Assembly: GCF_030732845.1 (NCBI RefSeq)
Contig: NZ_JASHKA010000002.1
Location: 310,001-374,000 of the forward strand
Length of the DNA stretch: 64,000 bases
Reading direction: 5' to 3'
Source of the DNA: Roseibium sp. MMSF_3544
Lineage (GTDB): Bacteria > Pseudomonadota > Alphaproteobacteria > Rhizobiales > Stappiaceae
In this document: positions 33,428 to 42,295 of the stretch, piece by piece
Position numbering within the stretch: position 1 is the stretch's first letter
Layout: every line of letters starts with the position of its first letter
Made by a program: the position numbers and the translations under genes
The notes under the pieces: generated by a model
What the model saw: the letters and a program-made list of their open reading frames with translations, nothing else
Databases searched by the model: none
What the model was told of the DNA's origin: nothing

Positions 33428-33456
33428 GTAAGGCTCGAGACAGGCTGGAGAGAACG

Positions 33457-34035
33457 GTGAAAAACGACGAAAGCACCGGTACGGAGCAACCGCAGATGAC
33501 CTGTATCCTCGGGATGCTCGACGATGTGGTCAGCCGGATCGAATCCGTGATGCTCGCATTCGGCGTTCTTCTGATGGCGGCCAACACCGTGATCAACGTC
33601 GTCGGGCGCTTCGTTTTTCAGCACAGTCTTTTCTTTTCCGAAGAGCTGAACCGGATCCTGATCATCCTGATCACCTTTGCCGGGATTAGCTATGCCGCGA
33701 GGCAGGGGCGTCATATCCGCATGTCCGCGATCTTCGACATGATGCCAGCTCCCGTACGCAAACTCGTGATGATCGTGATTGCGGCGGTCACGTCGCTGGC
33801 CATGTTCGCCCTGTGCTATTTCGCCGTCCGCTACATCATGAGTGTTGCAGCATCTGGAAGGGTCCTTCCGGCGCTGGCCATTCCCGTCTACTGGATTTTT
33901 CTCTGGGTCCCCGTCGGATTTTTCATGACCGGTGTGCAGTACGCACTGACCGCCATCAAGAACATTTTCGACAAGGACATCTACCTCTCCACGCAGGTGC
34001 TTGAGGGGTACGAAGAAGATGAATTCGAGGTTTAG
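33457..34035 (+). CDS. uehB: Ectoine/hydroxyectoine TRAP small permease subunit
   Basis: A 192-residue DctQ-family membrane protein with four hydrophobic segments beginning at about residue 30 ([21 protein letters not shown]). [32 protein letters not shown] has the usual conserved charged positions. A GTG start at 33457 follows GGAGAGAA; starting at an internal ATG (33496) is possible. It precedes uehC by 11 bases. Confidence 0.88.
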   Translation: MKNDESTGTEQPQMTCILGMLDDVVSRIESVMLAFGVLLMAANTVINVVGRFVFQHSLFFSEELNRILIILITFAGISYAARQGRHIRMSAIFDMMPAPVRKLVMIVIAAVTSLAMFALCYFAVRYIMSVAASGRVLPALAIPVYWIFLWVPVGFFMTGVQYALTAIKNIFDKDIYLSTQVLEGYEEDEFEV

Positions 34036-34046
34036 GAGGAAAATCG

Positions 34047-35330
34047 ATGGCGTTGACAATTTTCCTCATCATGATCGTGCTGCTGCTGGTCGGCTTTCCG
34101 ATGATGATCCCACTGCTGGCAGCGACCTTTACCGGCTTCATGATGCTGTTCGGCGACCTCAGCAAGACCGAGTTCATGGTTCAACAGATGATGGCCGGTA
34201 TTCGCCCGGCATCGCTGATCGCCGTGCCGATGTTCATTCTGGCAGCCGACATCATGACACGCGGGCAGTCCGCCGGGCGCCTGATCGACATGGTCATGAA
34301 ATTCGTCGGTCACGTCAAAGGCGGCCTTGCAGTCAGCACCGCAACGGCCTGTACGTTGTTTGGTGCGGTTTCCGGGTCGACACAGGCGACAGTTGTCGCA
34401 GTCGGCTCTCCCCTTCGGCCACGCATGCTCAAGGCCGGTTACAAGGACTCGTTCGTTCTCGCGCTCATTATCAATGCGTCCGACATTGCCTTTCTCATTC
34501 CGCCATCCATAGGCATGATCATTTATGGCGTGATTTCGAGCACCTCGATTGCCGAACTCTTCATTGCGGGTATCGGGCCGGGCCTGCTGCTGCTCGTTCT
34601 CTTTTCTGCCTACAGCATGATCTATGCGACCATAAAGGTCGTGCCGACAGAACCCAAAGCCAGTTGGAGCGAACGCTTCGACGCAGTCAGAAAGGCCGTC
34701 TGGCCTCTCGGTTTTCCGGTGATCATCGTCGGCGGCATCTATGGTGGGGTCTTTAGCCCGACCGAAGCGGCAGCCGTCTGCGTGCTTTATGCAGTGTTTC
34801 TCGAGTTTATCGTGTTCCGGTCCTTGAAATGGCCGGAGATGTACATGATCGCCAAATCCACGGGGCTGATCACAGCGGTTGTCTTTATTCTCGTCGGCGC
34901 AGGCGCGGCGTTTTCCTGGGTCATCTCATTCGCACAGGTGCCGCAGCAGATCCTCGCCGGTATCGGCATTACCGAGATGGGACCGCATGGCGTCCTCGCT
35001 GTGATCTCGATTGCTTTCTTCATCGGCTGCATGTTCGTCGATCCGATCGTCGTGATCCTCATCCTGGTGCCGATTTTCGCACCTGTCGTGAAATCGGTCG
35101 GGCTTGATCCTGTGCTGGTAGGAACGATCATCACGCTGCAGGTGGCCATCGGCTCGGCGACTCCACCCTTCGGGTGCGACATCTTCACGGCGATCGCAAT
35201 TTTCAAGCGGCCCTATATTGACGTCATCCGCGGAATCTTTCCATTCACGGTGATCCTGCTTTCGGTCTCCGTCGCACTGATCTTCTTTCCACAGATTGCG
35301 CTTTTCCTGCGCGACCTGGCATTCCGTTGA
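34047..35330 (+). CDS. uehC: Ectoine/hydroxyectoine TRAP large permease subunit
   Basis: A 427-residue DctM-family permease: MFILAADIMTRGQSAGRLIDMVM, GAVSGSTQATVVAVGSPLRPRM and IAFLIPPSIGMIIYGVI are typical loops. With UehA and UehB it imports ectoines as nutrients with ion coupling. GGAGGAAAATCG precedes the ATG. Its stop is 11 bases before the universal stress protein gene. Confidence 0.92.
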   Translation: MALTIFLIMIVLLLVGFPMMIPLLAATFTGFMMLFGDLSKTEFMVQQMMAGIRPASLIAVPMFILAADIMTRGQSAGRLIDMVMKFVGHVKGGLAVSTATACTLFGAVSGSTQATVVAVGSPLRPRMLKAGYKDSFVLALIINASDIAFLIPPSIGMIIYGVISSTSIAELFIAGIGPGLLLLVLFSAYSMIYATIKVVPTEPKASWSERFDAVRKAVWPLGFPVIIVGGIYGGVFSPTEAAAVCVLYAVFLEFIVFRSLKWPEMYMIAKSTGLITAVVFILVGAGAAFSWVISFAQVPQQILAGIGITEMGPHGVLAVISIAFFIGCMFVDPIVVILILVPIFAPVVKSVGLDPVLVGTIITLQVAIGSATPPFGCDIFTAIAIFKRPYIDVIRGIFPFTVILLSVSVALIFFPQIALFLRDLAFR

Positions 35331-35341
35331 TGGAGCCAACC

Positions 35342-35779
35342 ATGTTCAAGAACATTCTGGTCGCGGTTGATGGTTCGGTTGGTGCACAAAAGGCGCTGGA
35401 AGTTGCGGTGGGATTGCGGTCGTCCTGCAGCGCTGAACTTCAGATCCTGACTGTCTATAGCCACCACTCGCTCCTTGAAGCCTCCATGTCGATGGTGCGC
35501 CCGGACGATCCCGAACCGACGGACGATTCCTTAAGGGATCATGCCAAGGAGATTGCAGAACAGGCTAAGGCCTTCGCAAGGGACGCGGGAGCCGATCCTG
35601 TGCGAGCTTTCGTCAAGGTTGGCCAGCCGGCGCGAACGATCGTCAAGTTTGCCAGGGAGCATGAGGCCGATGTGATCGTCGTCGGCAGCCGCGGCCTTGG
35701 CGATGTCGAGGGATTTCTTCTCGGCAGCGTGTCTCACAAGATTACCAGTCTGGCCGGTTGCCCGGTGCTGGTCGTCTGA
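35342..35779 (+). CDS. Universal stress protein associated with the ectoine transporter (TeaD/UehD-like)
   Basis: A 145-residue UspA-fold protein starting MFKNILVAVDGSVGAQKAL. The ATP-binding G-2x-G-9x-G-S motif is intact (GSRGLGDVEGFLLGS, near residue 120). In Halomonas, TeaD encoded beside the TeaABC ectoine transporter binds ATP and modulates uptake; the same role is likely here. GGAG lies six bases before the ATG. Confidence 0.9.
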   Translation: MFKNILVAVDGSVGAQKALEVAVGLRSSCSAELQILTVYSHHSLLEASMSMVRPDDPEPTDDSLRDHAKEIAEQAKAFARDAGADPVRAFVKVGQPARTIVKFAREHEADVIVVGSRGLGDVEGFLLGSVSHKITSLAGCPVLVV

Positions 35780-35838
35780 ACATTTCTCTCAACGGCCGGT
35801 TCATGCTTGAACCGGTACGTCTTCATCAGGAAGTCAGT

Positions 35839-36621
35839 ATGGCAAGAGTTGCGCTATCAGTGTCACCGGAAGCGGCACGGTTCAGCCCTACGGCGACAAC
35901 CAGATTCGGCCTGATTGCACTGGCAACGGACATGACCAGCGAACGGGATCTTTACCGGCAAACCGAAGGCAGTGATGTCGCAATTCATGTGACGCGGCTT
36001 GCCTTCGAAAATCCGACGACACCGGAAAACCTTCGCCAGATGGCCCCCCGCTTGACCGATGCGGCCGGGCTGCTTGCGCCCCTCTTGCCGTTGAGCGCTG
36101 TTTGCTACAGCTGCACGGCAGCAACTGTCGTCATCGGCGACGATGCAGTGCGCAGATCCATTCAGAAGGCGTTGCCGGACGTCCCGGTCGTCACGCCGAC
36201 CGCCGCAGCGATGACAGCATTTCAGGCACTCGGCGTTCAGCGCATTGCTGTGCTGACGCCCTATACGATTGCGACGAGCGAACCGATGGCGGCGTTTTTC
36301 AGCGGTCAGGGCCTGGATGTCGTCAATTTCGACTGCCTCGGCGTGGAGGACGATCGTGACATGGCGCGTCTCAGTCGCGAGACGATCGTGAATGCCGCCG
36401 TCGCCGCCGACCGGGAAGATGCCGAGGCACTGTTCATTTCCTGCACCGCCTTGCCGGCGCTTACCGCTGTCGGTGAAATTGAGTCCCGTATCGGAAAACC
36501 GGTGGTGACTTCAAACCAGGCTGCGGGCTGGCTCTTGACCCGCCTGGGTGGTCTTACCGATCATCATCCGACCGAATTCGGAAAACTCTATTCACTCGAT
36601 CTCGCGCGCGAGAAGGCCTAA
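35839..36621 (+). CDS. eutA: Asp/Glu racemase-superfamily protein of ectoine utilisation
   Basis: A 260-residue protein of the maleate isomerase/aspartate racemase superfamily. Its two active-site cysteines are in AVCYSCTAATVV and ALFISCTALPAL. EutA is the first gene of the eutABCDE set; with EutB and EutC it is proposed to process hydroxyectoine-derived intermediates, but its exact reaction is unproven. GGAAGT precedes the ATG at 35839; an in-frame ATG at 35803 is an alternative. It sits nine bases before eutB. Confidence 0.85.
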   Translation: MARVALSVSPEAARFSPTATTRFGLIALATDMTSERDLYRQTEGSDVAIHVTRLAFENPTTPENLRQMAPRLTDAAGLLAPLLPLSAVCYSCTAATVVIGDDAVRRSIQKALPDVPVVTPTAAAMTAFQALGVQRIAVLTPYTIATSEPMAAFFSGQGLDVVNFDCLGVEDDRDMARLSRETIVNAAVAADREDAEALFISCTALPALTAVGEIESRIGKPVVTSNQAAGWLLTRLGGLTDHHPTEFGKLYSLDLAREKA

Positions 36622-36629
36622 GGCTCCGC

Positions 36630-37637
36630 ATGAACCAGCACGCATTTCAGTTTTATCCCGAAACTTTTGCCGAGGCCCGCGCGAGAATATCGGATACGAT
36701 CCTGCGCACACCGACGGTTTTCTCCCAAGCCCTGACTGATGCACGCGGTGAGCCGGTTCATCTGAAACTTGAACACTTGCAAAAGACCGGCAGTTTCAAG
36801 CTGCGTGGTGCGGCCAATGCCGTTCTTTCGCTCGACGATGCCGAAAAGGCAAACGGCGTCGTCGGTGTCTCCACGGGCAATCACGGCCGTGGTCTGGCCT
36901 TTGCCGCGAAAGAGGCGGGTGTCAGCTGCATCATATGCATGTCTTCACTTGTGCCGCAGAACAAGATTGACGGTATCCGGGCACTGGGTGCGGAGGTCCG
37001 AATTGTCGGGTCGTCGCAGGACGAGGCCCAGCTCGAGGTCGATCGTCTGGTTGCGGAGGAGGGGATGACCCTCATTCCACCTTTCGATCACAAGGACATC
37101 ATTGCGGGCCAGGGAACGCTGGGTCTTGAAATTCTGGAAGACGTTCCGGACGTTGAAACCGTGCTTGTGCCTCTGTCTGGAGGCGGCCTCATTTCCGGCG
37201 TCGCCGCGGCGATCAAGGCGTCCAAGCCTAACGTGAAGATCATTGGCATCTCTATGGAGCGTGGTGCTGCCATGGCGGCCTCACAGGACGCCGGTCGTCC
37301 GGTTCAGGTGCCGGAACTGCCGACGCTGGCGGATTCGCTCGGCGGCGGTATCGGGCTCGACAACCAGTTCACGTTCAACGTGGTCCGCGATCTGGTGGAT
37401 GACATTGTTCTTTTGAGCGAAGCAGAGATTGCGGCCGGTATTCGTCACGGCTACAGGCAGGAGAAACAGGTCGTTGAAGGATCCGGCGCCGTATGCCTGG
37501 CGGCTCTGGTGGCCGGAAAGGTAACTGTTTCGGGACCGACGGTCGCGGTGCTGTCCGGATGCAATATCGACATGAACATGCATTTGCGCATCATATCCGG
37601 CGAAGACGTCGATGTGGCACGCGAAGGGGAGGCCTGA
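36630..37637 (+). CDS. eutB: Threonine dehydratase-like PLP enzyme of hydroxyectoine utilisation
   Basis: A 335-residue fold-type II PLP enzyme. The Schiff-base residue is Lys57 in TGSFKLRGAANAV, the substrate loop is STGNHGRGLAFAA, and the phosphate cup is PLSGGGLISGVA. In eut loci this enzyme is proposed to dehydrate or deaminate a hydroxylated diaminobutyrate intermediate from 5-hydroxyectoine. It has no ACT regulatory domain, consistent with a catabolic enzyme. eutC begins three bases after its stop. Confidence 0.88.
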   Translation: MNQHAFQFYPETFAEARARISDTILRTPTVFSQALTDARGEPVHLKLEHLQKTGSFKLRGAANAVLSLDDAEKANGVVGVSTGNHGRGLAFAAKEAGVSCIICMSSLVPQNKIDGIRALGAEVRIVGSSQDEAQLEVDRLVAEEGMTLIPPFDHKDIIAGQGTLGLEILEDVPDVETVLVPLSGGGLISGVAAAIKASKPNVKIIGISMERGAAMAASQDAGRPVQVPELPTLADSLGGGIGLDNQFTFNVVRDLVDDIVLLSEAEIAAGIRHGYRQEKQVVEGSGAVCLAALVAGKVTVSGPTVAVLSGCNIDMNMHLRIISGEDVDVAREGEA

Positions 37638-37639
37638 GA

Positions 37640-38632
37640 GTGCCGGAAATCAAGATACTGACAGAAGCGGACCTCCGCGAAATCGCACATCTCGACCTTG
37701 AGGCCGTCGATTGCGTCGAGCGCGCCTTTGCCGCTCTGGCGCAAGGCGGTGTTGTGATGCCGCCGATCCTGTCAATGGCAATCCCGGACCATAACGGTGA
37801 GGTCGACGTAAAGACTGCATATGTGCCCGGTGTTGAGAGTTTTGCGATCAAGATGTCGCCTGGCTTTTTCGACAATCCGAAGATCGGGCTTCCGAGCACG
37901 TCCGGTCTGATGATCCTGTTCTCCGCCCGAACCGGAATGGTCGAGGCGCTGCTTCTGGACAACGGTTATCTGACGGATGTCAGGACCGCTGCAGCGGGCG
38001 CCGTCGCGGCGAAGCATCTGGCGCCTGAAGACGCCAGGACGGCCTGCATTGTCGGCGCCGGAACGCAGGCCAAGCTCCAGCTTCAGGCCCTTCGTCTTGT
38101 CAGGCCGATAGAACAGGCCCGCTATTGGGCGCGGGACGTCGCGAAGGCCGAGGCGACCGCGCACGAAATGGCACAGGCGCTGGGAATTGACGTGAAACCG
38201 ACGACGCATCTGCAGGACGCGGTCGGGGAAGCGGACGTGATCGTCACGACGACGCCGAGCTCACAGCCCTTGATCAAGGCAGAGTGGTTGCGGGCGGGTC
38301 AGCATGTCACGGCGATGGGGTCCGACCAGGACCACAAGAACGAGCTCGATCCTTCCTGTTTCACGCGCGCGGATCTTTATGTTCCGGACCGCCAGTCCCA
38401 GACCCGGATACTCGGCGAACTGCATCACGCGCTTGCTGCCGAACATGTCGCCGATGACAGGCAGTTCGATGAACTGGGTGACATCGTTGCGGGCAAGGCG
38501 CCAGGACGGCGCACGCCGGAAGACCTGACGATTTGCGATCTCACCGGGACCGGCATACAGGACACGGCCATCGCGACATTTGCACGTCAGCGGGCAGTAG
38601 CTGCCGGTGCTGGAACTCCGTTCAATTCCTGA
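37640..38632 (+). CDS. eutC: Ornithine cyclodeaminase-like protein of hydroxyectoine utilisation
   Basis: A 330-residue protein of the ornithine cyclodeaminase/mu-crystallin family. NAD(P) binding is at ACIVGAGTQAKLQLQAL, about residue 135, and the substrate-side lysine/arginine region is DVKTAYVPG and LTDVRTAAAGAVAAKHL. A GTG start follows GGGGAGG with good spacing; a longer frame open upstream lies inside eutB. The family reduces imines or cyclodeaminates diamino acids; in this locus it would act after EutB, by inference. Confidence 0.87.
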   Translation: MPEIKILTEADLREIAHLDLEAVDCVERAFAALAQGGVVMPPILSMAIPDHNGEVDVKTAYVPGVESFAIKMSPGFFDNPKIGLPSTSGLMILFSARTGMVEALLLDNGYLTDVRTAAAGAVAAKHLAPEDARTACIVGAGTQAKLQLQALRLVRPIEQARYWARDVAKAEATAHEMAQALGIDVKPTTHLQDAVGEADVIVTTTPSSQPLIKAEWLRAGQHVTAMGSDQDHKNELDPSCFTRADLYVPDRQSQTRILGELHHALAAEHVADDRQFDELGDIVAGKAPGRRTPEDLTICDLTGTGIQDTAIATFARQRAVAAGAGTPFNS

Positions 38633-38651
38633 CGCTTACTGGAAGACCTTC

Positions 38652-39839
38652 ATGATTGAGCCAACGCTCCATTTCACACAGGAAGAATACCGGGACCGGA
38701 TCAACAAGACCCGCGCGGCAATGGAAAAAGCCGGCGTTGAAGTGATTGTCGTCTCCGACCCGTCCAACATGGCCTGGCTGACCGGATATGACGGCTGGTC
38801 TTTCTACGTGCATCAGGCTGTTCTGCTCGGGCCCGGCGGCGATCCGGTCTGGTTTGGCCGCGGTCAGGACGCACAGGGCGCGCTCCGGACCTGTTTCATG
38901 GACCCGGACAACATCATCGGCTATCCGGACAACTACGTTCAGTCAACGGAACGGCATCCGATGGACTATCTGGCGGCGCGGATTGAGGAACGTGGCTGGG
39001 CCTCGTCGCGCATCGGCGTCGAGATGGACAATTACTGGTTCTCGGCGGCGGCCTTTGCGTCGCTGCAAAAGCATCTTCCCAATGCCGGTTTCCAGGACAT
39101 AACCGCGCTTGTGAACTGGCAGCGTGCGGTGAAATCCGAGCAGGAACTTTCCTACATGCGCACGGCAGGGAAGCTGGTGGGGAAGATCCACGCGCGGATC
39201 CTGGAAAAGGCTGAGCCGGGATTGCGCAAATGCGATCTCGTTGCCGACATTTACGATGCCGGCCTCAGATACGATCCGAACCTTGGTGCCGGCGGAGACT
39301 ATCCCGCCATCGTTCCGCTTCTGCCATCGGGTAGCGATGCAGCCGCTCCGCATCTCACCTGGGATGACAGGCCGATGAAGTCCGGCGAAGGGACATTCTT
39401 TGAAGTGGCCGGAGCCTATCATCGCTATCAGTGCCCGCTCTCCAGAACCTTGTTCCTCGGCAAACCGACCCAGACGTTCCTCGACGCTGAAAAGGCGGTT
39501 CTGGAAGGCATGGAGGCTGGTCTGGAGGCGGCCAGGGCAGGCAATCTGTGTGAAGACATCGCACACGCATTTTTCGCCGCCTTGAAAAAATACGGCATCA
39601 CCAAGGACAACCGAACCGGTTATCCGATTGGCATCTCTTATCCTCCCGATTGGGGCGAACGCACCATGTCCTTGCGCAGCGGTGACCGGAGCGTCCTTCA
39701 GGAAAACATGACCTTCCACTTCATGACCGGTCTTTGGATGGAGGATTGGGGTTTTGAGATCACCGAGAGCATTGTCATTCGAGACGGTGCGCCCGAATGT
39801 CTGGCCAATGTTCCCCGCAAGTTGTTCGTGAAGGAGTGA
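38652..39839 (+). CDS. doeA: Ectoine hydrolase (creatinase/M24 family)
   Basis: A 395-residue protein of the creatinase/aminopeptidase P fold (also called EutD). It opens ectoine to N-acetyl-L-2,4-diaminobutyrate. N-terminal domain residues about 10-160, pita-bread domain after about 170. The region where M24 metallopeptidases have two aspartate ligands reads FFEVAGAYHRYQCPLSRTLFL here, lacking both aspartates, as expected for a creatinase-type hydrolase rather than a peptidase. It is followed after three bases by doeB. Confidence 0.92.
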   Translation: MIEPTLHFTQEEYRDRINKTRAAMEKAGVEVIVVSDPSNMAWLTGYDGWSFYVHQAVLLGPGGDPVWFGRGQDAQGALRTCFMDPDNIIGYPDNYVQSTERHPMDYLAARIEERGWASSRIGVEMDNYWFSAAAFASLQKHLPNAGFQDITALVNWQRAVKSEQELSYMRTAGKLVGKIHARILEKAEPGLRKCDLVADIYDAGLRYDPNLGAGGDYPAIVPLLPSGSDAAAPHLTWDDRPMKSGEGTFFEVAGAYHRYQCPLSRTLFLGKPTQTFLDAEKAVLEGMEAGLEAARAGNLCEDIAHAFFAALKKYGITKDNRTGYPIGISYPPDWGERTMSLRSGDRSVLQENMTFHFMTGLWMEDWGFEITESIVIRDGAPECLANVPRKLFVKE

Positions 39840-39842
39840 TCC

Positions 39843-40832
39843 ATGGCTGAAAATCCGATCGTTCCAACCGTCCCGTTCGATCAGGACGGGGTCCATCATG
39901 GTTTTTTGCGCCTGCCCTATAGCCGCGACGATTCCGCCTGGGGCTCGGTCATGATCCCGATCACGGTGATCCGCAACGGGGACGGACCAACGGCTCTTTT
40001 GACGGGCGGCAATCATGGCGACGAGTATGAGGGGCCCGTCGCGCTGCAGGACCTCGCCGTAACGCTGTCAGCATCGGACGTCAGCGGTCGCGTCATCATC
40101 GTGCCTGCGTTCAATTACCCCGCGTTTCGCGCCGGCACGCGCACATCACCGATCGACAAAGGGAATTTGAACCGATCCTTTCCGGGCAGGCCCGATGGCA
40201 CGGTTACGGAAAAGATCGCCCATTATTTCGACAGCCATCTGGTCCCGATGGCTGACATCGTTCTCGACTTCCATTCGGGTGGAAAGACCCTTGAATTCGT
40301 GCCGTTTGCGTCCGCGCATGTGCTGGAGGACAAGGAACAGCAGGCCGCCTGTGTTGCTGCCGCACGGGCATTTAACGCCCCCTATACGGCCATCATGCTC
40401 GAAATCGACAGTGTCGGGATGTATGACACGGCGGTTGAGGAAAAGGGCAAGGTCTTCGTGACCACCGAGCTTTGCGGTGGTGGAACGGCGACGGCCCGCT
40501 CCATCGCGATTGCGAAGAAGGGTGTTCGCAACGTGCTCCGCCATGCCGGGATCTTGGAAGGTTCGCCGGAAATCCACCTGTCGGTCTCCCTCGATATGCC
40601 CGACGGCAACTGCTTCGTGTTCTCCGAAATCGACGGCATGATCGAACCGGTTGTGGATCTCGGCGACGAGGTGTCGGAAGGGGATCTGGTTGCAAAGGTC
40701 TGGCAAACCGACCGAACGGGCGTCTCTCCAACGGAGTACTACGCCAAACGATCCGGCATTCTGATGGCGCGTCATTTCCCCGGCCTTATCAAGTCGGGCG
40801 ACTGCCTCGCCGTGATTGCGGTGGTTGTATGA
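39843..40832 (+). CDS. doeB: N-alpha-acetyl-L-2,4-diaminobutyrate deacetylase
   Basis: A 329-residue zinc deacylase of the succinylglutamate desuccinylase/aspartoacylase family (also called EutE). Zinc ligands are His58 and Glu61 in GGNHGDEYEG and His144 in LDFHSGG. It converts the DoeA product to diaminobutyrate plus acetate. GGAGTGATCC precedes the ATG. It is the last gene of the rightward ectoine operon. Diaminobutyrate is then taken by the transaminase/dehydrogenase pair encoded at 27194-30065. Confidence 0.93.
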   Translation: MAENPIVPTVPFDQDGVHHGFLRLPYSRDDSAWGSVMIPITVIRNGDGPTALLTGGNHGDEYEGPVALQDLAVTLSASDVSGRVIIVPAFNYPAFRAGTRTSPIDKGNLNRSFPGRPDGTVTEKIAHYFDSHLVPMADIVLDFHSGGKTLEFVPFASAHVLEDKEQQAACVAAARAFNAPYTAIMLEIDSVGMYDTAVEEKGKVFVTTELCGGGTATARSIAIAKKGVRNVLRHAGILEGSPEIHLSVSLDMPDGNCFVFSEIDGMIEPVVDLGDEVSEGDLVAKVWQTDRTGVSPTEYYAKRSGILMARHFPGLIKSGDCLAVIAVVV

Positions 40833-40867
40833 AGACTGTTCAACGACGATAGTGTTGCTGCGGTTCA

Positions 40868-40883
40868 CCTTGTGGAAACAAGG
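40868..40883. repeat. Short inverted repeat between doeB and gntR
   Basis: CCTTGT, four bases, ACAAGG, a perfect 6-bp stem 36 bases after doeB; ACAAGGACA and TGTCTTGT just downstream form an imperfect second pair. There is no T-run, so it may be a regulatory site for the following GntR gene rather than a terminator. Confidence 0.3.
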
Positions 40884-40976
40884 ACATTCCCAAATTGTCT
40901 TGTGGCGGTTACGACTGAAACCCGCAAATGCTCTGGTTCGCGGTTTCCGACGGAGAACACCGCAATAGGGGAGAAT

Positions 40977-41681
40977 ATGCAGCAAAGCGGTGCCTTGGAT
41001 AAGAATTCGATTTACGAGACGCTTCGCAAACGGATTTGCTTGCTTGACTATGTTCCTGGCACCAGTTTGAACGAACGTTTGCTGGCGGACGAGTTCAGCG
41101 TTAGCCGAACGCCGATGCGTGCGGTTTTGCAGCGCCTTGAGTACGACGGCCTTATCTCCAGTCAACACGGTCGCGGTACAATAGTGACGTCCATCGACCT
41201 CGAGCAAATGCGCGGGATCTACGCGCTCAGGATAAAACTCACCGAGGCAATCGCCGATGCGCCGGCAAGAATCATAAGTGATGAAGTGCGGGCTGAACTG
41301 GAGCACCTCGAAGGTGACATCAAGTCGCTGCTCGAAATGCCCGCTGAGGGAGCGTCGCTTCTTGGAAAGTCCGAAAAAAGAGCTTTCGGCGAAATCAGCA
41401 TAAGAATACATGAAGTTCTGCAGTCGCTGACAGACAACGAAACGCTGCGAGACTTTTCCGACGTGCTTTTTTATCAATCGGCCAGATATTGGTTCCTGCT
41501 TTTGTCTCACTTCGATTGGAAGTCGGAAACGCGCGAGATGCTCGACGAAGTCAGATTGCTGAAGAATTGCATATTGCTGGGCGATATCCAGGCAGCCGCG
41601 CTGTCAAGGAAGCTTCATCTTGCTCTTGTTCTTTCACGCATCGCGCACATAGAGAGTTTTCCTGAAATTGCCGAAGAATGA
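40977..41681 (+). CDS. GntR-family (FadR subfamily) transcriptional regulator
   Basis: A 234-residue regulator: winged helix at residues about 10-75 (YETLRKRICLLDYVPGTSLNERLLADEFSVSRTPMRAVLQRLEYDGLI) and an all-helical FCD-type effector domain. GGGGAG precedes the ATG at 40977; a longer frame upstream is less likely. It stands between the ectoine operon and the second eut-like operon. Palindromes of GT-N2-AC type occur only in the downstream gap (41890-42063), so its likely target is the operon beginning at 42296 rather than the ectoine genes. Confidence 0.85.
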   Translation: MQQSGALDKNSIYETLRKRICLLDYVPGTSLNERLLADEFSVSRTPMRAVLQRLEYDGLISSQHGRGTIVTSIDLEQMRGIYALRIKLTEAIADAPARIISDEVRAELEHLEGDIKSLLEMPAEGASLLGKSEKRAFGEISIRIHEVLQSLTDNETLRDFSDVLFYQSARYWFLLLSHFDWKSETREMLDEVRLLKNCILLGDIQAAALSRKLHLALVLSRIAHIESFPEIAEE

Positions 41682-42295
41682 CCGGTCATTCATGACACTT
41701 TCTGGCGTATGAGCTGTGCTGACACCAAACCGATAAGGTGTCGGCCTGTACGGGCGGCTAGTCCCCTGAGTTCGATGACAGGCTTTTAAACCTCCAGAAA
41801 GTCAAGCTTCCCGGCGCTGAGCAGATTGGCAAACTGACGGTTTCTCGCAAGGAGCCTTGTGAGATTTCGACTGATCCGACCCCACCGAAAATTGGTATAC
41901 ATATTTTATAAACCTTCCAAATTTAAGCGCAGAGAGATTTTTTCAAATTGGTACGCCTTTAAAGAAATAACTGAAAAACAAATAGTTAAAAGTAAATTGG
42001 GTATGCAAATCAACGAAGACAAGTCCGAATGTCAAAACAGATGCTTGAAAAGGTATACCAATTATGTTTTCCTGACATCGAAGCAAGGGCGGCGTGCGGT
42101 TACAACGCGCAGCTGGAGGTAATCGGCATTTCCGTCAGCTGAATCTGTTTCCAATCCGGCGTTTTCCCGGAGCTGAAGGGAGCGATCGTCAGGATGCCCT
42201 TCGGGCGCACAAGGCACCGACAAGATTGGCGAAAACAAGCCAATAACTCGTTCATGTCCGGCGGCGGTGTACCGAGATCTAACAGGAGAGCTTCA
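41682..42295. other. 614-base intergenic region with AT-rich island
   Basis: No convincing gene. From about 41870 to 42110 the sequence is far more AT-rich than the surroundings and contains operator-like repeats (listed separately). A weak open frame of 87 codons there has no recognisable start signal or composition. Around 41805-41900 a frame reads KLTVSRKEPCEISTDPTPPK before stopping, which might be a gene remnant but matches nothing I recognise. GACACC/GGTGTC at 41721-41742 is a weak hairpin after gntR. Confidence 0.6.
41890..42063. promoter_or_regulatory. Inverted operator-like repeats, probable GntR sites
   Basis: AATTGGTATAC at 41890-41900 and its exact reverse complement GTATACCAATT at 42053-42063 flank the AT-rich island; a third partial copy, AATTGGTA, lies at 41946-41953. 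The second site contains the 8-base palindrome GGTATACC. FadR-type GntR proteins bind short palindromes with GT and AC arms, and copies about 160 bases apart would suit DNA looping. Confidence 0.55.

Noticed and set aside
40146..41510. A 454-codon minus-strand frame spanning doeB and gntR
   Set aside because: It covers two well-supported plus-strand genes and the gap between them, and has no recognisable domain.
41805..41908. Possible gene remnant ending KLTVSRKEPCEISTDPTPPK
   Set aside because: Only a few dozen codons with no recognisable family; could be chance, so it is mentioned but not called a pseudogene.
41859..42122. An 87-codon open frame in the AT-rich gap after gntR
   Set aside because: No ribosome binding site, Lys/Asn-rich composition unlike neighbouring genes, no recognisable motif, and it overlaps the operator-like repeats; more likely non-coding.
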